64,000 bases of DNA from Modicisalibacter xianhensis. Its GTDB lineage: Bacteria > Pseudomonadota > Gammaproteobacteria > Pseudomonadales > Halomonadaceae. The notes beneath the pieces were generated by a model that worked only from the letters and a program-made list of their open reading frames with translations, was not told the DNA's origin and did not search any database. Position numbers and translations under genes: made by a program. Positions 1 through 9,758 of this stretch are shown here, one piece after another; position 1 is the stretch's first letter, and each line of letters starts with the position of its first letter. Location of the stretch: positions 148,416 through 212,415 of the forward strand of contig NZ_FOPY01000006.1 in the NCBI RefSeq assembly GCF_900113605.1. The letters are read 5' to 3'.

Positions 1-855
1 ATGAACGACGTGCTGCTCGACGTGCGCGACAGCAGCGAATCGGTCAGCGTGGCGGCAGGCGAGATTACCCAGGGCAGCCAGGACCTGTCGTCGCGCACCG
101 AGACGGCGGCCTCCAACCTGCAGGAAACCTCGGCCTCGATGGAACAGCTGACCAGCACCGTCGAGCACACCGCCGAATCGACGCGCCAGGCCAACCAGCT
201 GTCGCAGTCGGCCTCGGAAGTCGCCTCGCGCGGCGGCGAGGTGGTGTCGCAGGTCGTAAACACCATGGACGACATCGATGCCTCGTCACGCCAGATCGCC
301 GAGATCGTCACGCTGATGGACGGCATCGCCTTCCAGACCAACCTGCTGGCGCTCAACGCTTCGGTGGAAGCCGCGCGTGCCGGCGAACAGGGGCGCGGTT
401 TCGCGGTGGTGGCCGGCGAGGTGCGTCAACTGGCCAGCCGCAGCGCCGACGCCGCGCGCCAGATCAAGGAACTGATCGATACGTCGGCGGCCAAGACCCG
501 TGCCGGTGCGGCACTGGTACGCCGCGCCGGCGAGACCATGGACGAGATCGTCGCCAGCGTGGCGCGGGTCTCCGATGTGCTTTGCGAGATCAGTGCCGCC
601 ACCAAGGAGCAGAGCCAGGGCATTGGCCAGGTCAACCAGGCCGTTGCCGAGCTGGATCGCATGACCCAGCAGAACGCCGCGCTGGTCGAGGAATCCACGG
701 CGGCGGCAGACCGGCTCGAGGAACAGGCGGTGAGACTGACCCAGGTCGTCGGCGCCTTCAACCTGGCGCCCCGGAATGGGCAACACACCGATATGGCGCT
801 GCCAGCACCGGCCCAGCCTTCAGCGACACGGGCACTTAGTCGAGACGATGCCTGA
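1..855 (+). CDS. Methyl-accepting chemotaxis protein, C-terminal part (5' end outside window)
   Basis: This is the cytoplasmic signalling half of a transmembrane chemoreceptor, which passes ligand signals to CheA/CheW. The 284 visible residues are almost entirely helical heptad coiled coil. The highly conserved hairpin tip lies at about residues 103-145 ([20 protein letters not shown], then [12 protein letters not shown]). Glu/Gln pairs suited to methylation occur on both sides. No periplasmic sensor, membrane segment or HAMP domain is visible, so the gene almost certainly begins upstream of base 1 and the first ATG is an internal Met. The end is intact and a hairpin terminator follows. The ligand cannot be inferred. 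Confidence 0.93.
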   Translation: MNDVLLDVRDSSESVSVAAGEITQGSQDLSSRTETAASNLQETSASMEQLTSTVEHTAESTRQANQLSQSASEVASRGGEVVSQVVNTMDDIDASSRQIAEIVTLMDGIAFQTNLLALNASVEAARAGEQGRGFAVVAGEVRQLASRSADAARQIKELIDTSAAKTRAGAALVRRAGETMDEIVASVARVSDVLCEISAATKEQSQGIGQVNQAVAELDRMTQQNAALVEESTAAADRLEEQAVRLTQVVGAFNLAPRNGQHTDMALPAPAQPSATRALSRDDA

Positions 856-872
856 CGGCTGAACCCTACCTC

Positions 873-900
873 AACGGCCCGGAATTCCGGGCCGTTGTCT
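873..900 (+). terminator. Terminator of the chemoreceptor gene
   Basis: A perfect 10-bp inverted repeat (AACGGCCCGG, loop AATT, CCGGGCCGTT) at 873-896 is followed by a short T-rich stretch. It lies between the chemoreceptor stop and the convergent LysR gene and could act in both directions. The T run is weak. Confidence 0.6.
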
Positions 901-915
901 TGATGCGCCTGCTCT

Positions 916-1842
916 CTAGGGAACGTAAGGCAACTCGATCTCGTCGCTGCGACGGATGCCCTCAGTCATCTGCTGGCACAGGCGCACGAATTCACGCAGG
1001 CCGGTGGCCAGGTACTTGTGGCGATGCCAGATGAAGCTGAACTGACGGCGCAGGTCGAGCTGTGGAGTGACGACCGGCACCAGGCTGCCGCGCCGGAAGG
1101 CGTCACGCAGCGCCAGACGCGAGACGCAGCCGATGCCCAGCCCCGATTCGACGGCCCGCTTGATGCCTTCGGTATGCTCCAGCTCGAGCAGGATGTTGAA
1201 GCGTCCGCGCCGGTGGCGCATGGCATGCTCCAGCGTTAGCCGTGTCCCCGAGCCCTGTTCGCGCATGATCCACGACTCGCGCAACAGCTGATCGAGGCCC
1301 ACGTCGCCGGCTTGCGCGAGCGGATGGCGGGGTGAGCAGAACACCGTGAGCTCGTCCTCGACCCAAGGCTGCATCACCACATCTTCATGCTGGCAATCGC
1401 CTTCGATCAGACCCAGGTCAAGCTCGTGCTGGACGATATGCTCGATAATCGAGGCCGTGTTACGCACATGCAATCGCACCCGGCTGCCGGGATGGCGCTG
1501 CATGAAATCACTGATCAACAGCGTCGCCAGGTAGTTGCCGATGGTCAGCGTGGCGCCCACGTCCAGTGAGCCGATACCGCGCTGGCCGCGCAACAGCTCC
1601 TCGATCTCCTCGGCACGGTCGAGCAGGGCGACCGCCTTGGGCAACAGCTGGAAACCCAGCGCGTTGAGCTTGAGTCGTTTGCCGATGCGGTCGAGGAGTT
1701 GGCAATCGAACTGGCGTTCGAGCTCCGCCAGGGCGGTACTGGTTGCCGACTGGGACAGAGCCAGGGCGCGTGCAGCGCGCGAGACACTCTCGTGCTGGGC
1801 AACGGCGACGAAGACTTCGAGCTGGCGCAGGCTGTAGCGCAT
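916..1842 (-). CDS. finR: LysR-family transcriptional regulator, FinR-like
   Basis: A 308-residue LysR-type regulator. The winged helix-turn-helix is at about residues 3-60 (SVSRAARALALSQSATSTAL is the recognition region) and is followed by a two-lobe effector-binding domain to residue ~295. It is divergent from the ferredoxin-NADP reductase gene fpr, with 149 bp between the start codons. In Pseudomonas the same arrangement is finR-fprA, where FinR activates the reductase under superoxide stress and sulfite assimilation. The name rests on family plus this neighbourhood. The E. coli relative is YeiE. The inducer is not evident from sequence. Confidence 0.85.
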   Translation of the reverse strand: MRYSLRQLEVFVAVAQHESVSRAARALALSQSATSTALAELERQFDCQLLDRIGKRLKLNALGFQLLPKAVALLDRAEEIEELLRGQRGIGSLDVGATLTIGNYLATLLISDFMQRHPGSRVRLHVRNTASIIEHIVQHELDLGLIEGDCQHEDVVMQPWVEDELTVFCSPRHPLAQAGDVGLDQLLRESWIMREQGSGTRLTLEHAMRHRRGRFNILLELEHTEGIKRAVESGLGIGCVSRLALRDAFRRGSLVPVVTPQLDLRRQFSFIWHRHKYLATGLREFVRLCQQMTEGIRRSDEIELPYVP

Positions 1843-1878
1843 GTCAGGCTCCGGCAGGGCGTGTATATCAGGATTACA

Positions 1879-1915
1879 GATAAGCCTTATCCAGACAATC
1901 CATTTAACAGATAAG
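1879..1915. promoter_or_regulatory. Candidate FinR operator: three GATAAG half-sites
   Basis: A perfect palindrome GATAAG-C-CTTATC lies at 1879-1891. A third half-site GATAAG is at 1910-1915. The decamer ACAGATAAGC is repeated exactly at 1876-1885 and 1907-1916, 31 bp apart, or about three helical turns. The palindrome would sit near -54 and the third half-site just inside the -35 element of the fpr promoter. That is the usual recognition-site/activation-site geometry of LysR regulators. Confidence 0.6.
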
Positions 1916-1932
1916 CGTCGGCAACTTAGAAT
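1904..1932 (+). promoter_or_regulatory. fpr promoter (-35/-10)
   Basis: TTAACA (1904-1909) and TAGAAT (1927-1932) each match the sigma-70 consensus at 5 of 6 positions with the ideal 17-bp spacer. Transcription would start near 1939. A ribosome-binding GGGAG lies at 1981-1985. Confidence 0.65.
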
Positions 1933-1991
1933 GCATGTATCGACTTGGCGCGCTGCTTTATGCGCTTTGGGAATAAATACGGGAGATCGTC

Positions 1992-2768
1992 ATGAGCAAG
2001 TTTGCCCTGGAAGAGGTCCTCAGCGTTCATCACTGGAACGACACGCTATTCAGTTTCCGCACCACGCGCGAGCGCAGCCTGCGGTTCAAGAACGGCCAGT
2101 TCGTGATGATCGGCCTGGAAGTCGAGGGCAAGCCGCTGGTACGTGCCTACTCGGTCGCCAGCCCCAACTACGAGGATCACCTCGAGTTCTTCAGCATCAA
2201 GGTGCCCGATGGCCCGTTGACCTCGCGTCTGCAGCATCTCAAGGTCGGCGACCAGATCATGGTCAGCCGCAAGCCGACCGGCACGCTGGTGACCGACGAT
2301 CTGCTCCCTGGGCGCAACCTGTACATGCTGTCGACCGGTACCGGCCTGGCGCCGTTCATGAGCCTGATCCAGGATCCGGAAGTCTACGAGCGCTTCGAGA
2401 AGGTCGTGCTGATTCATGGCGTACGTACCGTCAGCGAGTTGGCGTATGCCGATTTCATCACCAAGGAGCTGCCGGCCCACGAGTATCTGGGTGAGGAAAT
2501 CAGCGAGAAGCTGGTCTACTACCCGACCGTGACCCGCGAAGAGTTCCACACCATGGGCCGTCTGACCGACCACATGCGTAGCGGCAAGCTGTTCGAGGAC
2601 ACCGGCCTGCCGGCACTCGATCCGAAGCAGGATCGCGCCATGATCTGCGGCAGCCCGGCGATGCTCGACGAAACCAGCGCCATGCTCGACGACTTCGGCT
2701 TCAAGATCTCGCCGCGCATGGGCGAGCCGGGGGATTACGTCATCGAGCGGGCCTTCGTGGAAAAATAA
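1992..2768 (+). CDS. fpr: Ferredoxin--NADP(+) reductase
   Basis: A cytoplasmic FAD enzyme that exchanges electrons between NADPH and ferredoxin or flavodoxin and helps protect against oxidative stress. The 258 residues match the length of Pseudomonas FprA. The FAD-binding beta-barrel carries RAYSVASP at residues 51-58. The NADP domain has the GTGLAPF motif at about 116-122. The C-terminus ends VEK, as in the bacterial Fpr subclass that lacks the aromatic cap of plastid enzymes. The ATG follows GGGAG at an optimal distance. Control by the divergent LysR gene is likely. Confidence 0.95.
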   Translation: MSKFALEEVLSVHHWNDTLFSFRTTRERSLRFKNGQFVMIGLEVEGKPLVRAYSVASPNYEDHLEFFSIKVPDGPLTSRLQHLKVGDQIMVSRKPTGTLVTDDLLPGRNLYMLSTGTGLAPFMSLIQDPEVYERFEKVVLIHGVRTVSELAYADFITKELPAHEYLGEEISEKLVYYPTVTREEFHTMGRLTDHMRSGKLFEDTGLPALDPKQDRAMICGSPAMLDETSAMLDDFGFKISPRMGEPGDYVIERAFVEK

Positions 2769-2801
2769 CCAGGCCGCTCGCCTACGTTTGAGTCAAACGA
2801 G

Positions 2802-2832
2802 AAAAACCCACGGCACGGGCCGTGGGTTTTTC
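2802..2832. terminator. Bidirectional terminator between fpr and glnK
   Basis: A 13-bp perfect stem (AAAAACCCACGGC, loop ACGG, GCCGTGGGTTTTT) is T-rich on both strands. It serves the converging fpr (+) and glnK (-) genes. Confidence 0.9.
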
Positions 2833-2850
2833 ATGTCGGGGTCAGGGCGT

Positions 2851-3258
<408 letters not shown>

Positions 3259-3293
3259 TCAAGCATACACCCGCTCGTCCAAGGAATAAAAAA

Positions 3294-3310
3294 GCCCCCC
3301 CGAAGGGGGC
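3294..3310 (-). terminator. Terminator after amtB
   Basis: Read on the minus strand, GCCCCC-TTCGG-GGGGGC is followed by six Ts (positions 3293-3288). This is a textbook intrinsic terminator just after amtB and before the second glnK. Confidence 0.85.
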
Positions 3311-3345
3311 CAGGGGAGCACGCCAGCTCACTCGTAGGGTCGGCC

Positions 3346-4590
3346 TTACTTGTTGCTGCCGACAGTAAACTCGGGATAGGCCTCCAGGCCGCACTCGGCC
3401 AGGTCGACCCCCTCGTATTCTTCCTCTTCGCTGACCCGAACACCCATGATCGCCTTGATGATAAGCCACACGATCAGGCTGGCGATGAAGACCCATGCAA
3501 AGATACCGATGATGCCGATCAACTGGGCACCGAAGCTGGCGTCGCCGTTGGTGAAGGGCACCACGATCACGCCCCAGATGCCGACCACGCCGTGGGCGGA
3601 GATGGCACCCACCGGATCGTCGATCTTCAGCTTGTCCAGGGTGACGATGGAAACCACCACGAGCAGGCCACCGATGGCACCGATGAGGGTTGCGCCCAGG
3701 CCGGTCGGGGACAGCGGATCGGCAGTGATCGATACCAGGCCGGCGATTGCGCCGTTCAGAGCCATGGTCAGGTCCGCCTTGCGGAACCAGATCTTGGCCA
3801 GGATCAGTGCAGCGATGACACCGCCGGCAGCCGCGGCATTGGTGTTGAGCAGAACCTGGGCCATGTTGTTGGCGGAAGAGACGTCGGACACCTTCAACTC
3901 TGAGCCGCCATTGAAGCCGAACCAGCCCATCCACAGGATGAAAGTGCCCAGCGTGGCCAGCGGCATGTTGGCACCGGGAATCGCATAGATGGCGCCGTTC
4001 TTGCCGTACTTGTCCTTGCGAGGGCCGAGGACCAGCACGCCGGCCAGCGCAGCGGCGGCACCGGCGAGGTGAACGATGCCGGAGCCGGCATAATCGGAAT
4101 AGCCGACCTCTGACAGCCAGCCGCCGCCCCAGGTCCAGAAGCCTTCCACCGGGTAGATGACGCCGGTCATGACCACGGCGAAGGCCAGGAAGGCCCACAG
4201 CTTCATGCGCTCGGCCACGGCACCGGAGACAATGGACATGGCGGTCGCCACGAACACCACCTGGAAGAAGAAGTCGGCGCGGGCGGAGTAATAGGGGGCG
4301 TCTTCGCCGCCGTTGAGTACGGCATCGACGGTGTTCTCGCCACCCAGCAGGAACCCGAGGTTGGGCAGGATGCCGCCGGCATCACTGGAATACATGATGT
4401 AGTAGCCGACCAGCAGATACATCGTACAGGCGATGGCAAACAGCACGATGTTCTTGGTCAGGATTTCTGCGGTGTTCTTCGAGCGTACCAAGCCTGCTTC
4501 CAGCATCGCGAAGCCGGCGGCCATCCACATGACCAGCACGCCGCAGATGAGGAAGTAGAATGTATCGAGCGCGTAGTTGAGCTCTGTCAT
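3346..4590 (-). CDS. amtB: Ammonium transporter
   Basis: A 414-residue inner-membrane Amt/Rh channel with about 11 membrane helices that takes up ammonium when it is scarce. The twin pore histidines are seen in GIVHLAGAAA and AHGVVGIWG. There is no cleavable signal: the protein begins MTELNYALDTF and enters its first helix at about residue 10. The ATG is 28 bp after the upstream glnK stop, so the two are one operon. The C-terminal tail after the last helix is acidic (EEEEYEGVD) and is where the P-II protein normally docks. Confidence 0.96.
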   Translation of the reverse strand: MTELNYALDTFYFLICGVLVMWMAAGFAMLEAGLVRSKNTAEILTKNIVLFAIACTMYLLVGYYIMYSSDAGGILPNLGFLLGGENTVDAVLNGGEDAPYYSARADFFFQVVFVATAMSIVSGAVAERMKLWAFLAFAVVMTGVIYPVEGFWTWGGGWLSEVGYSDYAGSGIVHLAGAAAALAGVLVLGPRKDKYGKNGAIYAIPGANMPLATLGTFILWMGWFGFNGGSELKVSDVSSANNMAQVLLNTNAAAAGGVIAALILAKIWFRKADLTMALNGAIAGLVSITADPLSPTGLGATLIGAIGGLLVVVSIVTLDKLKIDDPVGAISAHGVVGIWGVIVVPFTNGDASFGAQLIGIIGIFAWVFIASLIVWLIIKAIMGVRVSEEEEYEGVDLAECGLEAYPEFTVGSNK

Positions 4591-4617
4591 CGTTATTTTC
4601 TCCTAAGTCCAGCGCCT

Positions 4618-4986
<369 letters not shown>

Positions 4987-4994
4987 CTAGACTG

Positions 4995-5009
4995 GCGAAC
5001 GCCATGCCA
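4995..5009 (-). promoter_or_regulatory. Sigma-54 promoter of glnK-amtB
   Basis: The minus strand reads TGGCATGGCGTTCGC. It fits the RpoN consensus TGGCACG-N4-TTGC with GG and GC exactly 10 bases apart. The start site would be near 4984, giving a 28-nt leader to the glnK ATG. Confidence 0.8.
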
Positions 5010-5095
5010 TGCGAAATTATTTTTCGTTCAATCAATCGGTTAGGGCGGTGTCTGGCAAGGGGTGGTCAAGATCGGGGCATAAGTGAAAATTCAGG

Positions 5096-5112
5096 TGCAC
5101 CATGCTGGTGCC
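5096..5112. promoter_or_regulatory. NtrC enhancer box
   Basis: TGCACC-ATGCT-GGTGCC matches the NtrC dyad TGCACC-N5-GGTGCA at 11 of 12 fixed positions. It is centred about 120 bp upstream of the sigma-54 start. A weaker dyad at 5128-5144 (TGCGCC/TGCGCA) is centred 32 bp further up, the spacing seen between paired NtrC sites at glnA. Confidence 0.78.
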
Positions 5113-5203
5113 GGGGCTTTCAGGCTTTGCGCCAGGATTGCGCATGCGTCAGTCGGCGTCCTTGCGTATGCTTGAGGCAGTTCACTCGAAAGGAGCCCAT
5201 TCG

Positions 5204-5596
5204 ATGGCAAGCAACGACCGGTTCAGTCGCCTGGCCCAACAGATCGGCGAACGTCTTCAGGAAGCTTCCCACGCTCCCGAAGAGATCCAGCGCAGCGTGC
5301 AGAGTGTCATGCGCGGTGCCTTCGACCGCATGGAACTGGTATCTCGCGAAGATTTCGATATCCTCATGGACGTGTTACAGCGCACCCGGTCGCGCGTCGA
5401 GGCGCTCGAGCGCCAGGTCGCGGCACTGGAGGCCGCGGTAGATGCCCAGTCTGCCACGCCGGCATCGCCCGCCGTGGTAGCGGCCGATACTGCTGCGCCA
5501 CCCGCCGAAGAGGCAGAAGGGGGTACAGCGAGCCAGCCCAGCGGCATCGACAGCAAGCGGACCGATCAAGGGACCGGTGGCGACAAGACGCCGTAA
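5204..5596 (+). CDS. ubiK: Ubiquinone biosynthesis accessory factor UbiK (BMFP domain)
   Basis: A 130-residue YqiC/UbiK-family protein that binds the lipid-binding factor UbiJ in the soluble ubiquinone-synthesis complex. The conserved N-terminal half (ASNDRFSRLAQQIGERL, then FDILMDVLQRTRSRVEALE) ends in a trimerising coiled coil at about 55-80. The last 50 residues are an Ala/Pro/Glu-rich, probably disordered tail. An in-frame ATG at 5102 exists, but its extension is unlike the family and would overlap the NtrC box. The ATG at 5204 has an AAAGGAG site at 5188-5194. Confidence 0.88.
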   Translation: MASNDRFSRLAQQIGERLQEASHAPEEIQRSVQSVMRGAFDRMELVSREDFDILMDVLQRTRSRVEALERQVAALEAAVDAQSATPASPAVVAADTAAPPAEEAEGGTASQPSGIDSKRTDQGTGGDKTP

Positions 5597-5710
5597 CTGA
5601 TCGGCGGAGCGCGCCCAAACTCGGTGCATTCACCGAACCCATTCATTCTGGGCTCCACGCTCCGCTTGCCCGGCGCGAACGATCAGGGAGCCATCTGGCG
5701 AGGGAGAGCC

Positions 5711-7246
5711 ATGGCGCTAGCCATCATTGCCACCCGGGCGGGGCTGGGACTTGAAGCCCCGGAAGTCCTGGTCGAGGTCCATCTGTCCAACGGCCTACCG
5801 GGGCTGACCCTGGTGGGCCTGCCCGAGACGGCCGTCCGCGAAAGTCGCGAACGGGTGCGCAGTGCCCTGCTCAATGCCGGTTTCGAATTTCCCAATACCC
5901 GGCGCATTACCATCAACCTGGCGCCTGCCGACCTGCCCAAGGAAGGCGGGCGCTTCGACCTGCCCATCGCCCTGGGTATTCTGGTGGCCTCCGAGCAGAT
6001 TCCTGCTGCAGCCCTGGAAGGCCTCGAATGCCTGGGCGAGCTGGCCCTGGACGGGCGATTGCGTTCCATCAATGGTGCGCTGCCGGTGGCGCTGGCCGCC
6101 AAGGTTGCCGGCCGGGGACTGCTGTTGCCGGCAGCCAACGCCGACGAGGCCGCTCTGGCCGGTGAGCTGGCGGTATTCCCGGCCGAGCATCTCTCTCAGG
6201 TTGTCGCTCACCTGCTGGGCCAGGATCGCCTGGCCCAGCATCGCCTCAGCAGCCCGAGCTTGCCGGAGCGCACCACGCACGATCTGGCCGAGGTACGTGG
6301 CCAGCATCAGGCGCGTCGCGCTCTCGAAGTCGCTGCCGCTGGCGGCCATAACCTGCTTTTCGCTGGCCCGCCAGGGACCGGCAAGACCATGCTGGCCAGT
6401 CGCCTGCCCGGCATCCTGCCGCCGCTGTCGCATGACGAGGCGCTGGAGGTCGCGGCCATCCGCTCGGTGTGCGGCATGGGCCTGCTCGATCGCTGGGGCG
6501 AGCGCCCTTTCCGCTCGCCGCACCATACCGCCAGCGGTGTCGCCCTGGTCGGTGGCGGCTCGAAACCGCGGCCCGGCGAGATCTCGCTGGCGCATCACGG
6601 CGTGCTGTTTCTCGACGAGCTGCCGCAATTCGATCGCGGTGTTCTGGAAGTGATGCGCGAGCCGCTGGAGTCGGGGCAGATCCATATCGCCCGCGCCAGC
6701 CACCAGCGCTGTTTTCCGGCGCGCTTCCAGCTCGTTGCCGCCATGAATCCGTGCCCGTGCGGCCATCTGGGCGATCCCCGCCAGCCCTGCGTATGCACCC
6801 CGGCCCAGGTACAACGCTACCAGGCCAAGCTGTCCGGCCCCCTGCTCGACCGCATCGACCTGCAGGTCGAAGTACCAGCCCTGCCGCCCGAGCAACTGAC
6901 CTCGCCGACCCTCGGCGAAAGCTCGGCCACGGTGCGTGAGCGGGTACTGGCTGCCCGTGAGCGCCAGCGCCAGCGTGGTGCACTCAACGCCCGCCTGCCC
7001 GGGCGCGAGCTGGAAGCCGCCTGTGCCCTGACCACGGAAGAGCGGGCCTGGCTGGCTGACGTGCTGACACGGCTGAAGCTGTCGGCCCGGGCCTATCACC
7101 GGGTGCTGCGGGTGGCCTTGACCTTGGCCGACCTGGCCGGCGAGCCGCGTCCATCGCGCCCGCAATTGATGGAAGCCATCGGCTACCGCCAGCTGGATCG
7201 CCTGCGCGGAGGGAACGAAACGCCAAAGGCCGTTGCCGGTATGTAA
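5711..7246 (+). CDS. comM: ComM/YifB AAA+ ATPase (Mg-chelatase-like)
   Basis: A 511-residue cytoplasmic AAA+ helicase of the ComM family, which promotes branch migration during integration of incoming DNA in natural transformation. An N-terminal ChlI-like domain (1-190) is followed by Walker A GPPGTGKT at about 219-226, Walker B LFLDELP, and a Cys cluster (CPCGHLGDPRQPCVC). The C-terminal helical domain ends near the stop. The ATG at 5711 follows AGGGAG. An upstream in-frame ATG at 5624 adds 29 unlikely residues. The gene is also found in species that are not known to be transformable. Confidence 0.93.
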   Translation: MALAIIATRAGLGLEAPEVLVEVHLSNGLPGLTLVGLPETAVRESRERVRSALLNAGFEFPNTRRITINLAPADLPKEGGRFDLPIALGILVASEQIPAAALEGLECLGELALDGRLRSINGALPVALAAKVAGRGLLLPAANADEAALAGELAVFPAEHLSQVVAHLLGQDRLAQHRLSSPSLPERTTHDLAEVRGQHQARRALEVAAAGGHNLLFAGPPGTGKTMLASRLPGILPPLSHDEALEVAAIRSVCGMGLLDRWGERPFRSPHHTASGVALVGGGSKPRPGEISLAHHGVLFLDELPQFDRGVLEVMREPLESGQIHIARASHQRCFPARFQLVAAMNPCPCGHLGDPRQPCVCTPAQVQRYQAKLSGPLLDRIDLQVEVPALPPEQLTSPTLGESSATVRERVLAARERQRQRGALNARLPGRELEAACALTTEERAWLADVLTRLKLSARAYHRVLRVALTLADLAGEPRPSRPQLMEAIGYRQLDRLRGGNETPKAVAGM

Positions 7247-7274
7247 GAGACATCAGCGAAGCCAAGGAGGCACG

Positions 7275-8693
7275 ATGGACAACAGGGAATCCCGGATTGC
7301 CGCGATGGATGCCGCCACCCTGATCGACGCTTACGCGGCCGGGCGACTCTCGCCCGTGGAAGTCATCGAGGATACGCTGGCCAGGATCGACCGCGACAAC
7401 CCGGCCATCAATGCATTCTGCCATGTCGATCACGAGGGGGCGCTGGCCGCAGCGCGCGAGGCCGAGACGCGCTGGCGCGCCGGCAAGCCGCTGGGGTTGG
7501 TGGACGGCCTGCCGGTCACCATGAAGGACCTGACGCGCGTACGCGGCATGCCAGCCCGTGAGGGGACGCTGATTTCCGACCCTGCACCCTGCGAGGAGGA
7601 CGGCCCACCGGCGCGCATGATGCGCGAGGCCGGGGCCATCATCCTTGGCAAGACCACCACCCCCGAGTTCGGCTGGAAGGGCGTCACCGATAGTCCGCTT
7701 ACCGGGGTGACCCGCAACCCTTGGGATACGCGACTGACCCCAGGCGGGTCGTCGGGCGGTGCTGCCGCGGCGTGTGCGCTCAACCTGGGCGTGATGCACC
7801 AGGGCGGGGATTCGGGCGGCTCGATCCGGATTCCGGCCTCGTTTACCGGCACCTTCGGCTTCAAGCCGACCTTCGGGCTGGTGCCGCAGTGGCCACCCTG
7901 CTCCCTGCCGTCGATGTCGCACCTGGGGCCGATCACCCGCACCGTCGACGATGCGATCCGCATGCTCAACGTGGTGGGGCGCTACGACTCGCGTGACAGC
8001 TACGCGGTCGATGCTGCACCGGACGACTGGGGCGAGGGGACACACGCACCGCTGGAAGGCATGCGTATCGGTTTGATCACCCGGGCCGAGCGCGTCGGCG
8101 TCGACCCTCAGGTCACCAAGGCCATCGAACGTGCCGCCAGGCAGTTCGAGGCGCTCGGCGCCGAAGTCGTACCCGATGACCTGGACCTTCACGAGGCGGG
8201 TGAAGCCTTCAAGATCCTGTGGTACTCCACCAGTTGGCGCCTGTGCAGCCAGATGACCGAGAGCGAGCGTCGCCAGATCAGCGAAGGTCTGATGAAGAAT
8301 GCCTGGCGCGGCGAATCCCTCAATGCCAACGATGTGCATGCCGCCCAGGAAGCGCGCGCCATGCTGACGGCGCGTTTCGAAGCGAGCTTTCGCAATCGCT
8401 TCGACCTGTTCCTGATGCCCAGCGTCGCCGTGCTGCCGTTCGCGGCCGGTCAGGAAGTGCCGGAAGGGCGTGGCATGAGCGACTGGATGGATTGGACGCC
8501 GTTCACCTACCCGTTCAATCTGACGCGCCAGCCGGCTGCCTCATTGCCGTGTGGGTTCAGTGAGGAAGGCCTGCCTATCGGTTGTCAACTGGTCGGGGCA
8601 CGCTTCAACGACCGCGCCGTGCTGCGCGCCAGCCGCGCCTACCTGGCGGCGCATCCGCCGCGTTTCCCGGACGCACCCCACGACCCACGGTGA
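7275..8693 (+). CDS. Amidase (amidase signature family)
   Basis: A 472-residue hydrolase of amide bonds from the amidase-signature family. The Ser-cisSer-Lys triad is visible: Lys84 in LPVTMKD, Ser159 in GGSSGG and nucleophile Ser183 in DSGGSIRIPAS. The glycine/serine loop is complete, so it should be active. It is not GatA: there are no gatC/gatB neighbours. The substrate cannot be deduced; aryl or aliphatic amides are typical. The ATG follows AAGGAGG at 7264-7270. It is 28 bp after comM and 9 bp before the exchanger gene, so they may be cotranscribed. Confidence 0.9.
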   Translation: MDNRESRIAAMDAATLIDAYAAGRLSPVEVIEDTLARIDRDNPAINAFCHVDHEGALAAAREAETRWRAGKPLGLVDGLPVTMKDLTRVRGMPAREGTLISDPAPCEEDGPPARMMREAGAIILGKTTTPEFGWKGVTDSPLTGVTRNPWDTRLTPGGSSGGAAAACALNLGVMHQGGDSGGSIRIPASFTGTFGFKPTFGLVPQWPPCSLPSMSHLGPITRTVDDAIRMLNVVGRYDSRDSYAVDAAPDDWGEGTHAPLEGMRIGLITRAERVGVDPQVTKAIERAARQFEALGAEVVPDDLDLHEAGEAFKILWYSTSWRLCSQMTESERRQISEGLMKNAWRGESLNANDVHAAQEARAMLTARFEASFRNRFDLFLMPSVAVLPFAAGQEVPEGRGMSDWMDWTPFTYPFNLTRQPAASLPCGFSEEGLPIGCQLVGARFNDRAVLRASRAYLAAHPPRFPDAPHDPR

Positions 8694-8702
8694 GCCCAAG
8701 CC

Positions 8703-9752
8703 ATGCCTGTGTCTCTCGAAAGCCTGCCGCTACCCTGGAGTATCGGCCTGTTCTGTGCCTGTGCGCTGATCATCGGCGTGGTCGGTACCCGCCTCACCCA
8801 TGTGGTCGACGATCTTGCCGACCGGACCGGTCTGGGCGAGGCGATTGCCGGCGCCCTGCTGTTGGGGGCGACCACGTCGCTATCGGGCAGTGTGCTGTCG
8901 ATCACTGCCAGCCTGGAAGGCCAGGCCGAACTCGCGGTCAGCAACGCGGTAGGCGGGATTGCCGTACAGACCCTGTTCCTGACCGTGGCCGATATGTTCC
9001 TGCGCCGGGTCAACCTCGAGCATGCCGCGGCCTCCATCGGCAACATGATGCAGGGTTCGCTGCTGGTCTGCATGCTGGGACTGGTGCTGATCGGAACCTT
9101 CTCCCCCGAGTGGACGTTCTGGAGCGTTCATCCCATCACGCCGATTCTGGTCGTGGGTTATATCTACGGCCTGCACATCGTCGACAAGGCCCAGGCCGCT
9201 CCCATGTGGCAGCCGGCGCGCACGCGCGAGACCCGCGAGGATGTACCCGATGAACAGGCCCAGCAGCGTTCATTAGTCTCGCTGTGGATCGCCTTCCTGA
9301 CCATGGCGCTGATCCTTGGCGTGTCGGGGTGGCTGCTGCAGCGTTCGGCCACGGTGATTGCCCAGGAGACGGGGCTGGGCCAAGTGGCGGTGGGCGTCTT
9401 GCTGACCTCGGTCGTTACCTCGTTGCCGGAACTGGTAACGTCGGTCGCCGCGGTACGGCGTGGCGCCCTGACGCTTGCCGTGGGCGGGATCATCGGCGGC
9501 AATGCCTACGATACGCTGTTCACCGCCATGTCGGACGTCGCCTACCGCCAGGGCTCGGTCTATCACGCCGTTTCCGACGAGACGCTATTATGGGTGGCGA
9601 TCTCGATGGTCATGACCGGTGTGCTGATCATGGGCCTGATTCGTCGCGAGAAGCATGGGCCTGGCCATATCGGCTTCGAGAGCATGGCCATCATCGGGCT
9701 CTATGTGGCCGGGGTCGTCATGGTGATCTTCGGTGGAGCGGCCTCCGGCTAG
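8703..9752 (+). CDS. Sodium/calcium exchanger family membrane protein
   Basis: A 349-residue inner-membrane antiporter of the CaCA superfamily. Two inverted repeats each carry the ion-binding alpha motif: [12 protein letters not shown] in the first half (about 54-65) and [13 protein letters not shown] in the second, followed by GGNAYDTLF. About 10 membrane helices are split by a charged cytoplasmic loop near 165-190. The first alpha repeat has Ser-Gly where a Glu is usual (SLSG instead of SLPE), so ion selectivity or stoichiometry may differ from classical Ca exchangers. The cation is unknown. Confidence 0.8.
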   Translation: MPVSLESLPLPWSIGLFCACALIIGVVGTRLTHVVDDLADRTGLGEAIAGALLLGATTSLSGSVLSITASLEGQAELAVSNAVGGIAVQTLFLTVADMFLRRVNLEHAAASIGNMMQGSLLVCMLGLVLIGTFSPEWTFWSVHPITPILVVGYIYGLHIVDKAQAAPMWQPARTRETREDVPDEQAQQRSLVSLWIAFLTMALILGVSGWLLQRSATVIAQETGLGQVAVGVLLTSVVTSLPELVTSVAAVRRGALTLAVGGIIGGNAYDTLFTAMSDVAYRQGSVYHAVSDETLLWVAISMVMTGVLIMGLIRREKHGPGHIGFESMAIIGLYVAGVVMVIFGGAASG

Positions 9753-9758
9753 CGCCGC

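Noticed and set aside
5102-5203. N-terminal extension of ubiK from ATG 5102
   Set aside because: No family similarity, no ribosome-binding site, and it overlaps the NtrC box.
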